Part shown: positions 1 to 48,963 of the stretch, in pieces
Numbering within the stretch: the first letter of the stretch is position 1
How the letters are laid out: every line of letters starts with the position of its first letter
NCBI RefSeq assembly: GCF_003945595.2
Contig: NW_024104284.1
Location: 693,001-757,000, forward strand
Reading direction: 5' to 3'
Length of the DNA stretch: 64,000 nucleotides
Origin: Pipra filicauda
Lineage: Eukaryota; Chordata; Aves; Passeriformes; Pipridae
Notes under the pieces: generated by a model
What the model was told of the DNA's origin: nothing
Databases searched by the model: none
Seen by the model: the letters and a program-made list of their open reading frames with translations, nothing else
Translations under genes and position numbers: made by a program

Positions 1-3000
1 CATCCACTATGCTCATGGAGAAGAAGGGGAACCAAAACCACAGCACTTTTGCCTAAAACGGGAGAAAGAGTCCCACTCTCCAGATTATTCCAGACCCAGA
101 AAGATCTAGGAACCATCTCTGGAGGGTGCTGCACTCTTGAGCACCCAAGGCCATGACTACACATTTACCATTCTGAAGTTTTCTCCTTTTTGAGGAAACA
201 AGGATGAATGGGAGGCTATGCAGGGACGATTATCTGTTCAGTCAAGTCCATATATTTGGGCTACTTCTCCTCTCATGTTCCTCACTCTAAATCAGGAATA
301 AGTGGGGTAAAAGGGAATTAAGTCTGTTCCTGTGAGGGCATGATGGCACTTTGTGGACTTGTAGTAGATCACCAGACATTGTTGTTCCATATTACCACTG
401 GCTGGTTAAGTGCAGGTAGGTGACTTGGGTTTGCTACCAACAGCAGCCTGTGGGTGAACAGGACACCTGCTTTACCTTTTTTTGTACTCACTGCTACCAA
501 ACCTTATGTATTTTGGGGTAGAGAGGGAAGGTGGTGGAAATTAATGGAATTTTATATTCTATGGTGAGAGGATTTCACAGTGGGAAGACAGCATGGGCCC
601 CTTCACTGGATGACAGGCAAAGTTCTTTTTTAGTTACTGTGAAGTTGGTTTAGCACCACATGTTGATCATGACTGCTGCTAGGGAGGCACTCAACTTCTC
701 TGGCAATTCTGCTTCCTTCAGCAATGACAACCTCAGAAAATAGTGTTTGTTCAGCAGGTCTCAGTCCATATTTCAGTCAATTACAATGTTGGAATTGACT
801 TCTCTAGGAAGTTAATGTGTTTCCCCTACATGCCTTTATTGGGTTAGTTTAGACTGTTATAGCTTACTCACAAATAAACCCTCCTTCAGGAATGAATCAA
901 AAACTGGCCACAGTTTGGGTTTTCTTTCTTTCAGAGGATGCCAATTTAATTAAGTGATTTTGTAGAAATTTATTCGAATTGTCAAAATTATCTATATCCA
1001 AAAATAGTAACAAATTTTTTGAAAAGTAAAGAATTTTGTTTTGCATATAATTTTCAAAGAAAAAGTAAAAAATTCCAGTTTCTCAGACATTTCAAAATAT
1101 GAATCTTTTTAGAAGTTAAAGGGTCAGGATTTCCTAAAAAAATCAGTGGTCTCCATCCCAACAAGCTCTGAATTCCCTTGAAATAAACTCAGAAGCAGCA
1201 GCTGCAGATGTGTCACTTCTCTCATTCTTTGGCATCAATGCCGTTAGTTCCTGACAATCCTAATCTGCTCTCTCTTGTTATTCATGGAACAGAAGCGCAC
1301 ACACAAGGCATGAAATAGAAAAGATCAGGATAAATGATTCATTTCTAGTCTTTTACAATTCCCTAAATGCTCTGTTTCTGAGGTATTTGAAAAGATTGTC
1401 ACTCCTCACCTCACCCTATGATCATTAAAATGGGGAAGTGATTAAAATGGATGGGTGATGGGCTGCAATTACACTTCGTCCCACTACTTTGCCTCAAATT
1501 TTGTCATGGCAGGAAATTCCTGGTGCAACAAGCATTTGAGACTGGAGCAGAAGGAAACATTTATATCATCTATTCTGATCTCCTATAGCAAAAAAAGAAA
1601 ATTATACCCAACACCTTTGAACCAAGGAAATTTATTTCTCGGGATAAGAAGTGTAGAAAGCCAACATCTCAGGTGGCATGTGCTGACTGAGGACGCATAC
1701 CTGGTGGCTGCATAAGAGACAAAAACATTTTCAGGCTTCACCCCAAAAACCTGTTAATATGGACAGAATAGTAGGAAATTATAAAAACAATATTCCTCTA
1801 TGTTGTAATTCAGGGTAGAAAAATCTGAGTTTGCCTACAGAAAGAGTGAGAATTGTTACAAACTACATAAATGGACTAAGACATTCTGAAATAAGCAGCC
1901 ACCATTTCAAGCAGGGCAAGCAGCCCTGTGGGTAGTCTTATGTGCTGCTCAAGAAGAACCAGGAGATGACAAAAGGCAGTCAGCAAAGGTGGAAGGGGAA
2001 ACCTACTCTTCCCAGGACAACTCTGTGGATGCCAAGGAGAGTACTGCCTTTAATTTCAAGGACTTGGTTCCATACAATGTTTGATCAATTTACATATTAT
2101 AAATTGAAAACTTAAATCAGGAATAACTCTGTTCAAAAATATGTAGAAATTATGCTCTATTTATTTTCACACAAGCTCTCTACATGGCAAAATCCAAACC
2201 TGACTATCACCGATTCATCTGTAAAGATTGCTTTTAATTTCCTACATTTCTAAGACTTCCCCTACAGGGTACAATACAGCTTTGACTTCCTATTGTCCAC
2301 CTGAAATCATTCTCTGCCCTTTGAGACATCATTAGTACATCATAAGCATGGTACTACAAAGCCTTCAGAACAAGAAATGAAATGCCAAGCACATTTGATT
2401 AGAAAGTCTCAGCGTCTCTCAGGGAGAAAACATGCTACAGTAATTTGGAATAGCCAAAGGCCACAGCAGTTCTTGTGAGTCCACACCTGCTGATAATTTC
2501 TATTCTTAGCTCTTCTCCTGGAAGGCCAAAGGAGAGCTAAACTTTGCCTTCCCAGAAGCTCTCAATGAAGTTGAGAAAAGGAAAGGCAGCCACATGTGGG
2601 ACAAACCACAAAACCAGGACCTCCAGGCCTGTGCAACCAGCCTGCCCAGCACCGGGCAGCTGCAGAGGCAGAAGTGTGGCAGAAATGAGAGGGTCTGAGC
2701 CGGAACCCCCTCCCCAGCTGTCCTGGATGGCAGGGTGCACAGTGCCCCAGTGGTGCCAGGAGAGGAGGGAGAGCCTCGTACCCAGCACCACGGTGGGTGG
2801 TGCTCTCAGCTCTCTTGAAGGGTTTCTCTACTCACTCCTGCAGCAAGTGCAAACAGCACCAGCCTGAACTGTGTGCCACTGCTGGCTGCAAGGGACCTGT
2901 CAGGTCCCAGACTGCCACCCAGACAAGAGACAAGGCCATTAGCTCCCCCTCAGGACTTTTCCACTGAAGCTGAATTATACACAAAATTCTGAAGGACAGC

Positions 3001-3930
3001 CTAACTCTTCCTATCAAGCTACAACTGGTTGGTTTTTTCTTCAGGAAAGTATGGATTTGGTGCTAGTAACGGCCACCCAAATAACATTACAGAAACATGC
3101 ACATATCCACTCTGGTATGTGTGTATGATTCCTACATCTTAATGTTACTATAAATTAATACTGAAGTTTTTTACTTCAAGCATTACAGTTTCCTAGCCTG
3201 TGTACTTTGTGAAGAATGACTACATCCCATCAAACGAAAATTAATGCACATTTTGACAGGAAAAAGATGTTACAACTCAACATTTGCAAACATTACCTGA
3301 TGCATAATTCTTGTATGGCTTGACATGATATTAACAGTACTTTAAACCTCATGTTATTTTTTAATTTAATGATTATGTTTGAAAATAGCCCCTTTCAAAT
3401 TCGGTTGCAGTAATGTCTTTAAAAGCAAACTTTAAACTTATTTTGCTGCACATACAATTATCCAAATAAGTTGCATAGTTTAAATAAGTTCAGTTGTGCT
3501 TCATAGCAGAACTCACAGTAACTACTCTCTTAAAAATACAATTTGCGGATATGAAGTTGACAATACATTTAAGCATTCTTGTGAGTCTAGACATCAACAA
3601 TATGAGTTTTTGTCAGTCTTCCGCTGACTTCTGCTGTTCATAACACCTCATCTTTACAATGATATTAGATCAGAGCACGGACATCTAATGGACACATCTG
3701 AAATAATTACAAACACCATTTTTAAAACTCCATTGTTGGGAGGGGAGGAATAAGAACCTGGTTTGGTTTGAGGTATCCAGCCCTCAGGAACATATTATGG
3801 TTGTTTGCATCAAGCTTTGTTGGTTTTATCACGTTACATTTAGATTAAAAATAGAAGGCACAGGTGTTTTACAAGGCGCCGTAATTAAGTCAACCAACAA
3901 AATTAAATATTACATTACCAAGCCAGGGGT
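1..3930 (-). other. SLCO5A1: SLCO5A1 3' UTR and/or downstream flank
   Basis: No coding exon or clear mobile element is recognised here. The transcript end cannot be fixed from sequence. Candidate polyadenylation hexamers on the minus strand are ATTAAA at 3370-3365 and 2054-2049, and AATAAA at 2165-2160, 1636-1631, 974-969 and 840-835. None stands out. The stretch 2540-2960 is noticeably more GC-rich than its surroundings and is open in several frames, but shows no recognisable protein. Confidence 0.5.
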
Positions 3931-39447
<35,517 letters not shown>

Positions 39448-39904
39448 TCAGTCATACATCAATAAAATTGATGTTTCATTAGTTATCTACACATAAAATC
39501 CACAAGTAAATGATGCTTCTTAAAGCAGCAAGTTTTGCACCCAAAAACTTTCAGGGGTCCTTTCTGCAACCAAGGCAGCAAGTTATGTAGAAGTCACATA
39601 TTGGTAAGAAAATTGCTGCTTTCTGTATGCTTTCAGTCAAATTATAGAAGTATACAGTACTTTGGCATTCTGAATGGAAAGCATATTTGACTTGGATAAA
39701 ATTTTTCATATCTGGTAACATTTCCTCTAAATCAAATAAAAATTAAACACATAAATAGAAAAAATCTAACTAATGTTAGCAAAGGATAAAAATTTTATGA
39801 AACATCAAAGAGCAAAGTACAACATTCCAACTTAGCTACCATCAGTCTAATACTGTGTTTAAAAATGACTGAAATTAAGAAATGAAATACTTCTATTTCA
39901 GAGA

Positions 39905-41190
39905 TTAACAGAGCAGTGGTTCACTAAAGGAAGGTTCTATTTAACTAATTTGACATCCTTTTATGACAAGGTCACCCATCCAGTGGATGAAGGGAAGGTG
40001 ATGGATGTGGTTTTTCGTAATGCTTTAGATACTGTCCCTCACAGCATCCTTCCAGACAATTTGTCCAGATGTGGGATGAGGGGGTTCACAGTGTGCTGGG
40101 TGAAGAACTGGCTGAAGGGCAGAGCTCAAAGGGTTGTAGTGAATGGGGCTACATCTGGTTGGTGATCAGACACCAGAGGTGTTCCTCAGGGCTCAATTTT
40201 AGGGCCAGTTCTGTTCAATACATTTATCAACAACCTGCAGGCAGGAGTTGAATGCACCATTCCTAAGTTTGCTGATGATACCAAACTGGGAGGTGCTGCT
40301 GACTCTCCTGAAAGACAAGAGGTCTTGCAGAGGGATCTAGATAGATTGGAGCATCGAGCAGTGATTAATGGCATGAAGTTTAACAAGCTGAAATACCAGA
40401 TTCTGCACCTGGGACAGATTAAAGTCAGGCACAAGTATAAACTGGGAGAGGAGTGGCTGGAGAGCATCCCTGAAGAAAGGGATCTGGGGATGCTGGTCAG
40501 CAGCAGGCTCGGTAGGAGTTGGCAGTGTGTCCTGAAGCCAAGAGGGCAAACCCCGTCCTGGAGTCCATCAAACACAGCGTTGCCAGCCACTCAAAAGAGG
40601 TGATTATCCTGCTGTGTTCAGTATTGGTGCAGCCTCACCTGAAACACTGTGTGCAGTTCTCGGCCCCACAATTTAAGAAGCTTGTGAAGGTCTTTGAACA
40701 TTTCCAGAGGAGAGCAACAAAGTTGATGAAAGGGCTGGCAGGCATGTCCTATGAGGAGCATCTAAAAAATTTGGGCCTGTCTAGTTTGGAGAGAAGGACG
40801 CTGAGGGGTGATCTCATTGCTCCCTGCAGCTTCCTGAGGAGGGGAAGTGAAGAGGGAGGTGTGAATTTCTTCTCTCTGGTATCCAGTGACAGGTCACATG
40901 GGAATGGTTCAAAGTTGCACCAGGGGAAGTTTAGACTGGACATTAGGAAGAATTTCTTTATGGAGAGGGTGGTCAAAGACTTGTAAAGGCTTCCTAGGGA
41001 GGTGGTTGATGCCCCAGGCCTGGCAGTGTTAAAGAGTTATTTGGACAATGCTCTTAATAACAGGCTTTAACTCCTGACCAGCCCCAAGGTGGTCAGGCAG
41101 TTGGACTAGGTGATCACTGTAGGTCACTTCCAACAGAAATGCTCTGTTCTATTCTGTTCTGTTCTATTCTATTCTATTCCATTCCATTCT
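39905..41190 (+). mobile_element. CR1 LINE, 5'-truncated, with reverse-transcriptase remnant
   Basis: This is a 1.3-kb CR1 copy. In one frame: QWFTKGRFYLTN near the start, FYDKVTHPVDEGKVMDVVF, a stop at 40163-40165, then GVPQGSILGPVLFNTFINN and FADDTKLGG, the catalytic FADD box of the reverse transcriptase. The frame shifts near 40530; the continuation reads SKEVIILLCSVLVQPHLKH and then MSYEEHLKNLGLSSLERRTL, and VSSDRSHGNGSKLHQGKFRL to about 40985. The 3' UTR follows with ctgtaggtcacttccaac and ends in an ATTCT/GTTCT/ATTCC pentamer tail. One stop and one frameshift make it inactive. Confidence 0.92.
41144..41190 (+). repeat. Pentamer tail repeat (RTTCT/ATTCC)n of the CR1
   Basis: About nine pentamers: mixtures of GTTCT, ATTCT and ATTCC, directly at the 3' end of the CR1 copy. 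Confidence 0.9.
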
Positions 41191-43043
41191 CCTAATCCAT
41201 CTTCCTTCCTTAATGCATTCTGCATCCTTTTAACTTGCTTATGCCCTGCTTCCCATACTGTCTTATTGTAAGTATGAAAGGCAAGGGGGTGGAAAGGATG
41301 GTCTCTGCTGTCCACTCATGTGCCTTGCACCACTGAAACCTGAGCTGCAGCAGCACAACATCACTTGCTCAGCTGTTGCAGATCCTCCAGTAGCACATGA
41401 AAAAACGACTGATTATCTAATTCTCTGTAATATTCTCTCCATGTCCACATGGTTACTGTGGACCAGTCACTCCCCATGGCAGTATGTAGATTCCATCCTT
41501 TTTGGTCCCACCCTCAATCAGGCATGCTGAATCCTAGACTGCAGCAGCTGAAGAAGCATAAGTGAGTTGTTAAAGCTTGAGTTTTCATGTTACCAATTAC
41601 AGTAAATTATATTTCATGGATAAAATAAGCAAAAAGAAATCACTAAATCTGCCTGATTAAACCAAAGTAACTTGCATATTTTCATCTTAGGCTTTGAAAT
41701 AATGAAAAATGAAGAAAAAGAACATTCTCACAAGTAAAAAGGGACTGCTGAGAGCTACATTGCAGAGAAAAAAAGTCACAGAAGCTGCCATAAAAGGTAA
41801 AACTGCCTATAGTAAAAAATGCTTCAAGATGACAAATTGATTACAGAGTTTTATCACTTTTAAGGTTACATTTTTGTAAACACATTTTTGGGGTTTATGA
41901 AACTGCAATTTTAAATAATTGGATTTTGCTGAAGTCCTTTTTGCATAATTGTTTTCAGAACCATGTTCACTGTTTAAATTTATTCCAGCTATGTTCCCTA
42001 CTGGACTGATTGTAAACAATTTTTGATATGCCCAAAATGCTCCATCAGACATTGAACACTGCTCCTTAGCAGCAAGTGGTTAGATAAATGCCACAGTAAC
42101 TGTTATTTGCAAAATTCACATCATGAGGAGGGGAAAATAAACCAACCTCCACATTCCCACAACATCCATCCACTATAATAAATTTTTTTCTACAAATGTT
42201 TGCTTGAAAAATTGAATCAAATAACTACAGCAAACTCAGATCTCTAAAAATTTTACAGAGGAAACACAAAGGGAGTAAAAGAGTGACCTAATCCATTCAT
42301 TTCAGTATTCAGAAAAAATACTTAATACTGCATTAATTCAGCTTTAGTTCCACCACTGAAACCAGCAGAATGAAGCAACTGCTTAGGCTTCAAAGCACTA
42401 CCCAAGCAGTGTATTTTATACACCTGAAAACTTCAGAGTATTTTCTTTGTAAGCAGACACACTTTACAGTAAAGATAAAAGTGACAGTGTACATTGTGCT
42501 CCTTTAGAAGCAGAAATGCTGTAGACAATTTCAGGAGTATTTTTAAATTACTGTAAGCTGTTCAGGCTTCAAGATATTTTTCAAATATAACTTACAGACA
42601 AAGTGTAACTTTCAGAATCTTTCAGAAAACACAGAGCCTCCATGTTCCTCATCAACAGCAGGAGGAAACGTGAGCCGACAAGTTCCACAGTTGTGATTTT
42701 AAGCTACACTGCAGCATCTTTCTCAGCACGTAGTAATAAGCACTATCAGAAACTGGGCACCAAGTGCAAGAAAGTGATTTGGACTTCTAAGTGGGACTAA
42801 AGATAGAGCACGGCAAATATAAGATTTTGATATTTCAAAAATAGGTACTTGAAAAAATCTGCCACAAACTTCCAAATCTTGCAGTGGACGTGGAGGGAGA
42901 GCCACCTCCACGCATCAAGCTGGCAGGCTACTCCAGCATCTTGGACCCTTGAAATTCTGATCACAGCCCTCAGAGCTACGTTTAGGAATAAAGATGTTTT
43001 TGATTCCCAAGTAGGCCACCAGGATTACTGGGTGATATGGAAA

Positions 43044-43091
43044 GGAAACAGATTCAATCAAAACACTGGAAACAGATTCAATCAAAACTGT
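43044..43091 (+). repeat. Tandem duplication, 2 x 24 bp
   Basis: GGAAACAGATTCAATCAAAA begins at 43044 and again at 43068. The two 24-bp units differ only at the last bases (cact versus ctgt). Confidence 0.93.
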
Positions 43092-43460
43092 ACCTGCTTC
43101 CCAAATAAAAAATTCTATGGAGAACTGTTTCATATTTTTTTCCACCAGAACACTAGAAGGTCTCCGGCTTCTGAATGAAAAAGGTTCTAAAACATCTAAA
43201 AGGTGTAGGAGCACCTTCCTGGGATTTCAGATAGCTCTTTTTGGTCCACCTGCTTTGGGTCATGATCTGGGATCTTGATCTACAGAATTGCACTGATTTA
43301 ACAGCTGAGAGGTTTCAACAGAAGTAACAAACATTTTTATGAGGGGACAAGCTGGAGTACTGTGATGCTGAGGCAGGACACATAGTATCCAGATGATTTT
43401 TTAAACTGCACCTAAGGAAATACAGGATTTGTCTTTTATGACTGATGCTTGGATTTGCAA

Positions 43461-43497
43461 ATTGTCTTCCAATAAGAAATTGTCTTCCAATTTCTTA
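43461..43497 (+). repeat. Short direct repeat overlapping a 10-bp hairpin
   Basis: ATTGTCTTCCAA occurs at 43461-43472 and 43479-43490. TAAGAAATTG (43473-43482) and CAATTTCTTA (43488-43497) are perfect inverted copies with a 5-base loop. Confidence 0.9.
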
Positions 43498-43762
43498 CGT
43501 GTGCTGTAGCTTGCTGCTCCTGTGATGTAGGATCCTAAGTCCTCAAAGCAAAGCACAGGTTGGTTTACTAAAATTACATGGCTCTTAAACAAAACAATTT
43601 CAAAGACCAAAGACCTTGCAGATTTTTAAAGTTTCCCTTTTCTCTGAAGATCTCAGTGTTAGATCTCTGTTGTGGGGAGAAGTTTGCACTACCAATCATA
43701 CCTCTTCCTCTGGATCTACCTTCTCTTCAGTGATGAGGGAGAGCCTCTACCTCTGACATTGA

Positions 43763-43796
43763 CTGTAGATAAGTAAAAACTGTAGATAAGTAAAAA
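43763..43796 (+). repeat. Tandem duplication, 2 x 17 bp
   Basis: CTGTAGATAAGTAAAAA at 43763-43779 and again at 43780-43796, identical. Confidence 0.95.
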
Positions 43797-46700
43797 CTCA
43801 TTCAGAGTTAGTTGTCTGTTTTCCCCCATGATATCTATCCATAACTATTTTAATTCTTTTTAAGTTTTGTACCTGAGGAGCTTCTCTGCCTCAGTGAGCA
43901 TGTCCTTGGCATGACATACTGTCTAAGGCACAACACCAAACTAGCAAGGTTGTCTAGTTTCAAAACTGCAGCTGACTGTGGCTAGCCAGGCTTAGCCACA
44001 AACTGCCATCACAGCTAAGATGATGTTGGATGGAAGAGAGAAAGGGAGTCAAAGAAACAGTAACCTAATTACACATGGAATTTACGTACCAATGAGAAAT
44101 AAGATTAAACGATGTCATTCTTCTCCACCAAAAAGTTTATCCTGGGACACGTTGCAATGAACGCTGCCATTCAACCTTTGACAAAATTATTATATCGTCT
44201 ACTGCTTTTATTCATAGAGATTCTTCTTCAACAGGAGAAAGCTTTATGTAGAACCTATTGCAGCATAGTCCTTATGACTACAATAAAATGGGCTGAATCC
44301 TCTACTGGTCCGAAAATCTCTGTTCACACCACATGCATGAAACAACTTTGTTGCCAAAGATTTTTTTTTTTTTTACAGAAGTATAATGAGACAGAGGTCA
44401 TAAAAATACCGTGAATGTCCTTTTCCTCTTCTAGTCACACCAAATGACATCTTCAATAGGCTCTACATATGGGATCATATAACATATGTTGCTGTGGTAC
44501 CATCAAATGAGTAAGTTAACCCTCTGACTGTGCCTCTTTATATTAGCCACGTTAGTACCAATTAAAGTCACAAGTCACATATTGTGCTCAGATGAACAGA
44601 AACTACACATTAGTGAGCTACCACAGGCCCTCTGGCTTCTGGGTTCTAAAAAATCCACTTTGGTTTAAAAAGTAAAAAAAAAAAGGCATATATTGCTCAG
44701 ATCCTCTCATCTCCTCTGTGTGCACACACATGTCACCACACAGAGCTTATCACTGGAGGAGGAGGAACATTTCTGAAAGACCCCATTGTTCAAATCTTGG
44801 CAGCACATCACCATAGTACAACTGTTCATTTCATACATGTGTAAGGCAGAATTTGACCTTTATTCTATTTTCAATGGAAGTTTAGAATTTGCAAAATCCT
44901 GCAAAAGCCACAGTGTGCATTCTGAAGGTATATTTTATATATATACACATGTATTTATATGCATGTTTTTCCTGTCAGAATAGTACAGCAATTTTAATAG
45001 ATTTTGCAGGATACAAAATGAATCCTCTATAGTTGTGAAGTAGAGTGGGAAGTCCAGAAGTATAATTTACTTCATTGAAGCAATAACTCAGTTTCCTACT
45101 TGCTGAAGAACATTCATTCTGAAAGAACAGCACAAAGTAGAATAAAAACAACAACAACAAAAAAATTCATGTGAATTTGCAGGAAAAGCCCTGCGTTTAC
45201 AGGCTACTTGTTTACAACTTGAGGCATGAACTTCAACAGAAATGCAAGTTCAACTTTATATAATCCTTCATCTTTATGAGTCAGGAAATTTAGAGGGCTA
45301 CATGTTAAAAACAGTAGTCACAGGGTTACTGTCTGGGATTTTGCAAGGAAAAGAAGCACTAGCATGCTATGGTACCGAGCAGCACATTTCCTTAGGGAAG
45401 CTGTACTATGCTGTCACTGGAAAATAAGTAGCACTATATTTTCTCTAGGGTAAAGAGCAGGTTTTGGTTTCCCCACACTAAAAAGCTGACAGGCACAGAT
45501 TTCAATGGGGAACATGTCTCAGCTCTCCCCTGTTCCTCTCATGTCCCTCACACCGTGATGGGGTAACAAAGAACAAACATAAAGGAGCTTTCAAAGAAGC
45601 ATTGCTCCCATTCATAAAGGCATATTTACCTCATTCTGTCTAAATTCACCCAGACAGAAGCTACCCAAAAAACATTGGGTTTAACCACTCTTTTGAGCCT
45701 GAGGACATAGAACTCAGTTGTAAGCAGAAGCCAGGCAGACTTCTCAGAAGCTTTTAAGTCAGGAAACTGGTTCATTTCCTCCTTTTCTTCATGAACACAC
45801 AACCAAGCCTATCTATACATGCTTTAGGATTTTTTCTTTAATGTGGTTATTTGCTCAGGAAAAAACAATGCTTTGAGCATTACTGCAGTTCGGATAACAA
45901 TGTACAGTTCAAATCTTTAAATCACTTCCCTTCAAACTGTATTAGTGTTACTACGACTTTAAGTCTCTCAGATCCAGTGCTCCACTCAAAACAATAAACA
46001 GAGCGACAAAACTGCTCTGTAGCCTCCCTTGATCTTTGTATGGAATATATTTGTCACTATTTTCACAAGCAGATTCCACAGATCTGGAAGACAAATTTTA
46101 TAGAGAAGCATAACTAAACTTTACATGCCTACTATGCAAACAAAAATGAATGGTCCAGCTTACCACTCCACTAAAAAGTGCTGGAAGTCAAATTAAATAA
46201 AATATGTCCACTGACTTGCCAATGCCAGATGAAAAGCATTGGATTTTTACTTTTCTCTTACACCTTTATAACTCAGGTATCATTTGTATCAAAATGGACA
46301 TCATTCCCTGGCTTGAACAGTTAAGGTTCTTCATGCTTTGTACTCTCCATTTGTGGTCATATTCCAAAACTTACAATCCTTTTCACTGGAACCAATTCTA
46401 ATATTGCCATAAAACCCCAGAAAAATAAGCCCAAAGAAAACAAGCTAAAATAGGCTATCTATCCCAAAGTATGCCTCTTGTATACACTGTCACTGCAACG
46501 CTGCTCCAAGTCACTTGACATGCTGTGGAGCCACAGTGCCTACAAAGCAATTCAATTTACACCAAACTTTCACAGACTCAGTGCTTGTCTTTTGGTTACA
46601 TTACCAACAGGTGTGTGCATCCAATCCAAAAGCTGAAGAAAACTGAAAATAACGAAGAAGAAAGGCTTACACTTGTACCATGTTATTTCAGCCTTAGAGA

Positions 46701-48929
46701 TACTTGGCTTAAGAAATTACTGCCTCAAGAAAAACTACTCCAGTGCTTAAAATGGGAGTCTTCATTTCTTTATTCCTAACACCTGGGAACTATGGAAGTA
46801 GAAAACCATGGAGATTGTCCCATTCTTTAGAGACAAGTGTTTTGTTTGGAGCACACAAATATTATTTGGGGGTTTTCTTCAAAAACTGTCTTTTTTCTCT
46901 TTATATTCACCTTTAAATAAACACATGCTGATAATATTACCAAGCATGACTTGTGGTTAGCAAGTAAACATGACAAAGACACATCTGCTGTAAGAGATTA
47001 ATAAAAACAGCTGCAATTTCTGAGTGCAATTTCTTATCAGTGTGGTTAACTGAATTTAGACACCATGGATGAGGAAGTTCTTAGATCGGATAATAAAGCA
47101 AATCAGGTTTTCTCAGCTTTATCAGTTTTTAAACCTATTCTAACACAAGAACCTTCTGGTGATGGTATTCCAAAAGCACATACAACTATCTTGGACTTCA
47201 AGCATATGGGAAGTCCCCACTGACGTGAACTGTTTGCATGACCAAAGATAAACATGTCTATACTTGCATGATAAGAACCTAAACTGAAAACAAAGATGCT
47301 CTGACATTCTTTCTGTGGACTCAGAGGCATCGGTTCCCTAAATAGATAGGGTTTTTTTAAAAAACAGAAGTGTCAATGGCTGCTTAAATGCATAAAAGAG
47401 CAATCAAAACTGTCTTTCTTAACACTGTCATTTTCTTCTTCCATACAGAGGAATTTTTGATATAGAAAAGTGTTGTTATTGAAATTTAGGTCTCAGAGAG
47501 ATGCACACACTACTTGTGCTGAACACAGTCAGAGCGTCCAAAGATGCAACAAAAGGTAAAACTCTGCTCTTGGCTGCTATTTTCTGGAAATCAGTTCTCA
47601 AAAAAGCTCCGCATCTTCAAGTTTTTCAAGTTTCTTTTGGTATCTTGCATTACAAATACAAGATAACATATCCCAAGAAGTTCACTAAGTGTGAATTCCC
47701 AAACCCTGACTTTTCAAAAGAGCATGTTTCTCAAAGATGGGGTTTTTTTGTGAATATCTTTAACTAAGGGAACTAGAGAGATGTTGACCATTCATGTTAA
47801 CACCTATTGAGGGACTCCTCGGTCCCTTGTGAATTCCTAATCTGTCAGCTTTCCAAAGTTTTGATTTCCCCACAGAACAAAGCAATGAAATGTCATTAAA
47901 GTAGTGTTCATTTCCATACAGAAAATTATCTGTGGGATATAACTATTAACCTAAATCCTAAGCAAGCTACTACTCCAAATTATTTTAAAAACCTTTAACA
48001 TCCCAAATTCAAGAAGTAACTACTTAGATAATTTCACTGTATTATTTCCTATTCATTCAAACACCGAGAGTTAAATCCACAGCAGTGGATTTAACATTTG
48101 CATTAGGAGTATTCTTGAAGTCATTGTGGCTACTCTTGTGAAGCAGGCAGGATTTGGCACTTCTGTGCTATTACTCAGTGATGTTCCTAATACAAGGACA
48201 TTGAAGCTGTTGGCTGTCTTTAGGGTACTGAAGCAGCCTCTTGACTCAGAGTCATTCTTTCCGTTAAGTCATGTCAAATGGGAATATCTCATCTCTACCT
48301 TTTAATTGCTTGGCTTTGGAGTTTTTTATAATGGTCTGGCAGTGGAGGCAACACATTTAATTTTCACTAGGGATTATCCCCAGGCATGTGCTTACAGACT
48401 CTGTTGATCTCAACTTCTTAAAACTAATTTTAATTTCTTTAGCACTACTTCTAACTAAACTAGAGTGAGGCTGGGTTGTTCACTTGTATGTCATCCCCTT
48501 TTCTTTAGGCTATCATAACTGAAAAATATCAAGCTGTGAAAGCTGAAATTTGGCCTTCAAGCAGACCTCACCAGGTAGATCACAAATAATAATAATAATA
48601 AAAAAAGGAGATCAAATTTTAAATCACAGCAATAAAGCCCATGTCCACAGCTACAAAACCAGCAGAACCTAGCCCAGAAGAGTATTTCAAAATATTTGTA
48701 TTGTGCTTTATTTATTGGTTTATATCATCTTCAGGTAGTCCAAGAGCGCAAGCCAACAGGAATATATTGTTCAGGTCCTCTCATTTCTCCGAACTGGGAG
48801 AATGTACCCACTCCACTCCTGGAGGAAAAGTAGGGTAAGGTTTATCTGGCACAGGATCAGATATTTCGAGTATGCCATCATGCACCATGGGAAGAACCAG
48901 AAATAAGAACCAAGTCCTTAGCAAAATCT

Positions 48930-48963
48930 ACATACACTACATACACTAAATACACTAAATACC
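48930..48963 (+). repeat. Short tandem repeat, period 9
   Basis: ACATACACT twice, then AAATACACT and AAATACC. Confidence 0.85.

Noticed and set aside
40519..40986. 155-codon plus-strand open frame as a gene
   Set aside because: It is the C-terminal part of a CR1 ORF2, shifted out of frame from the preceding reverse-transcriptase segment.
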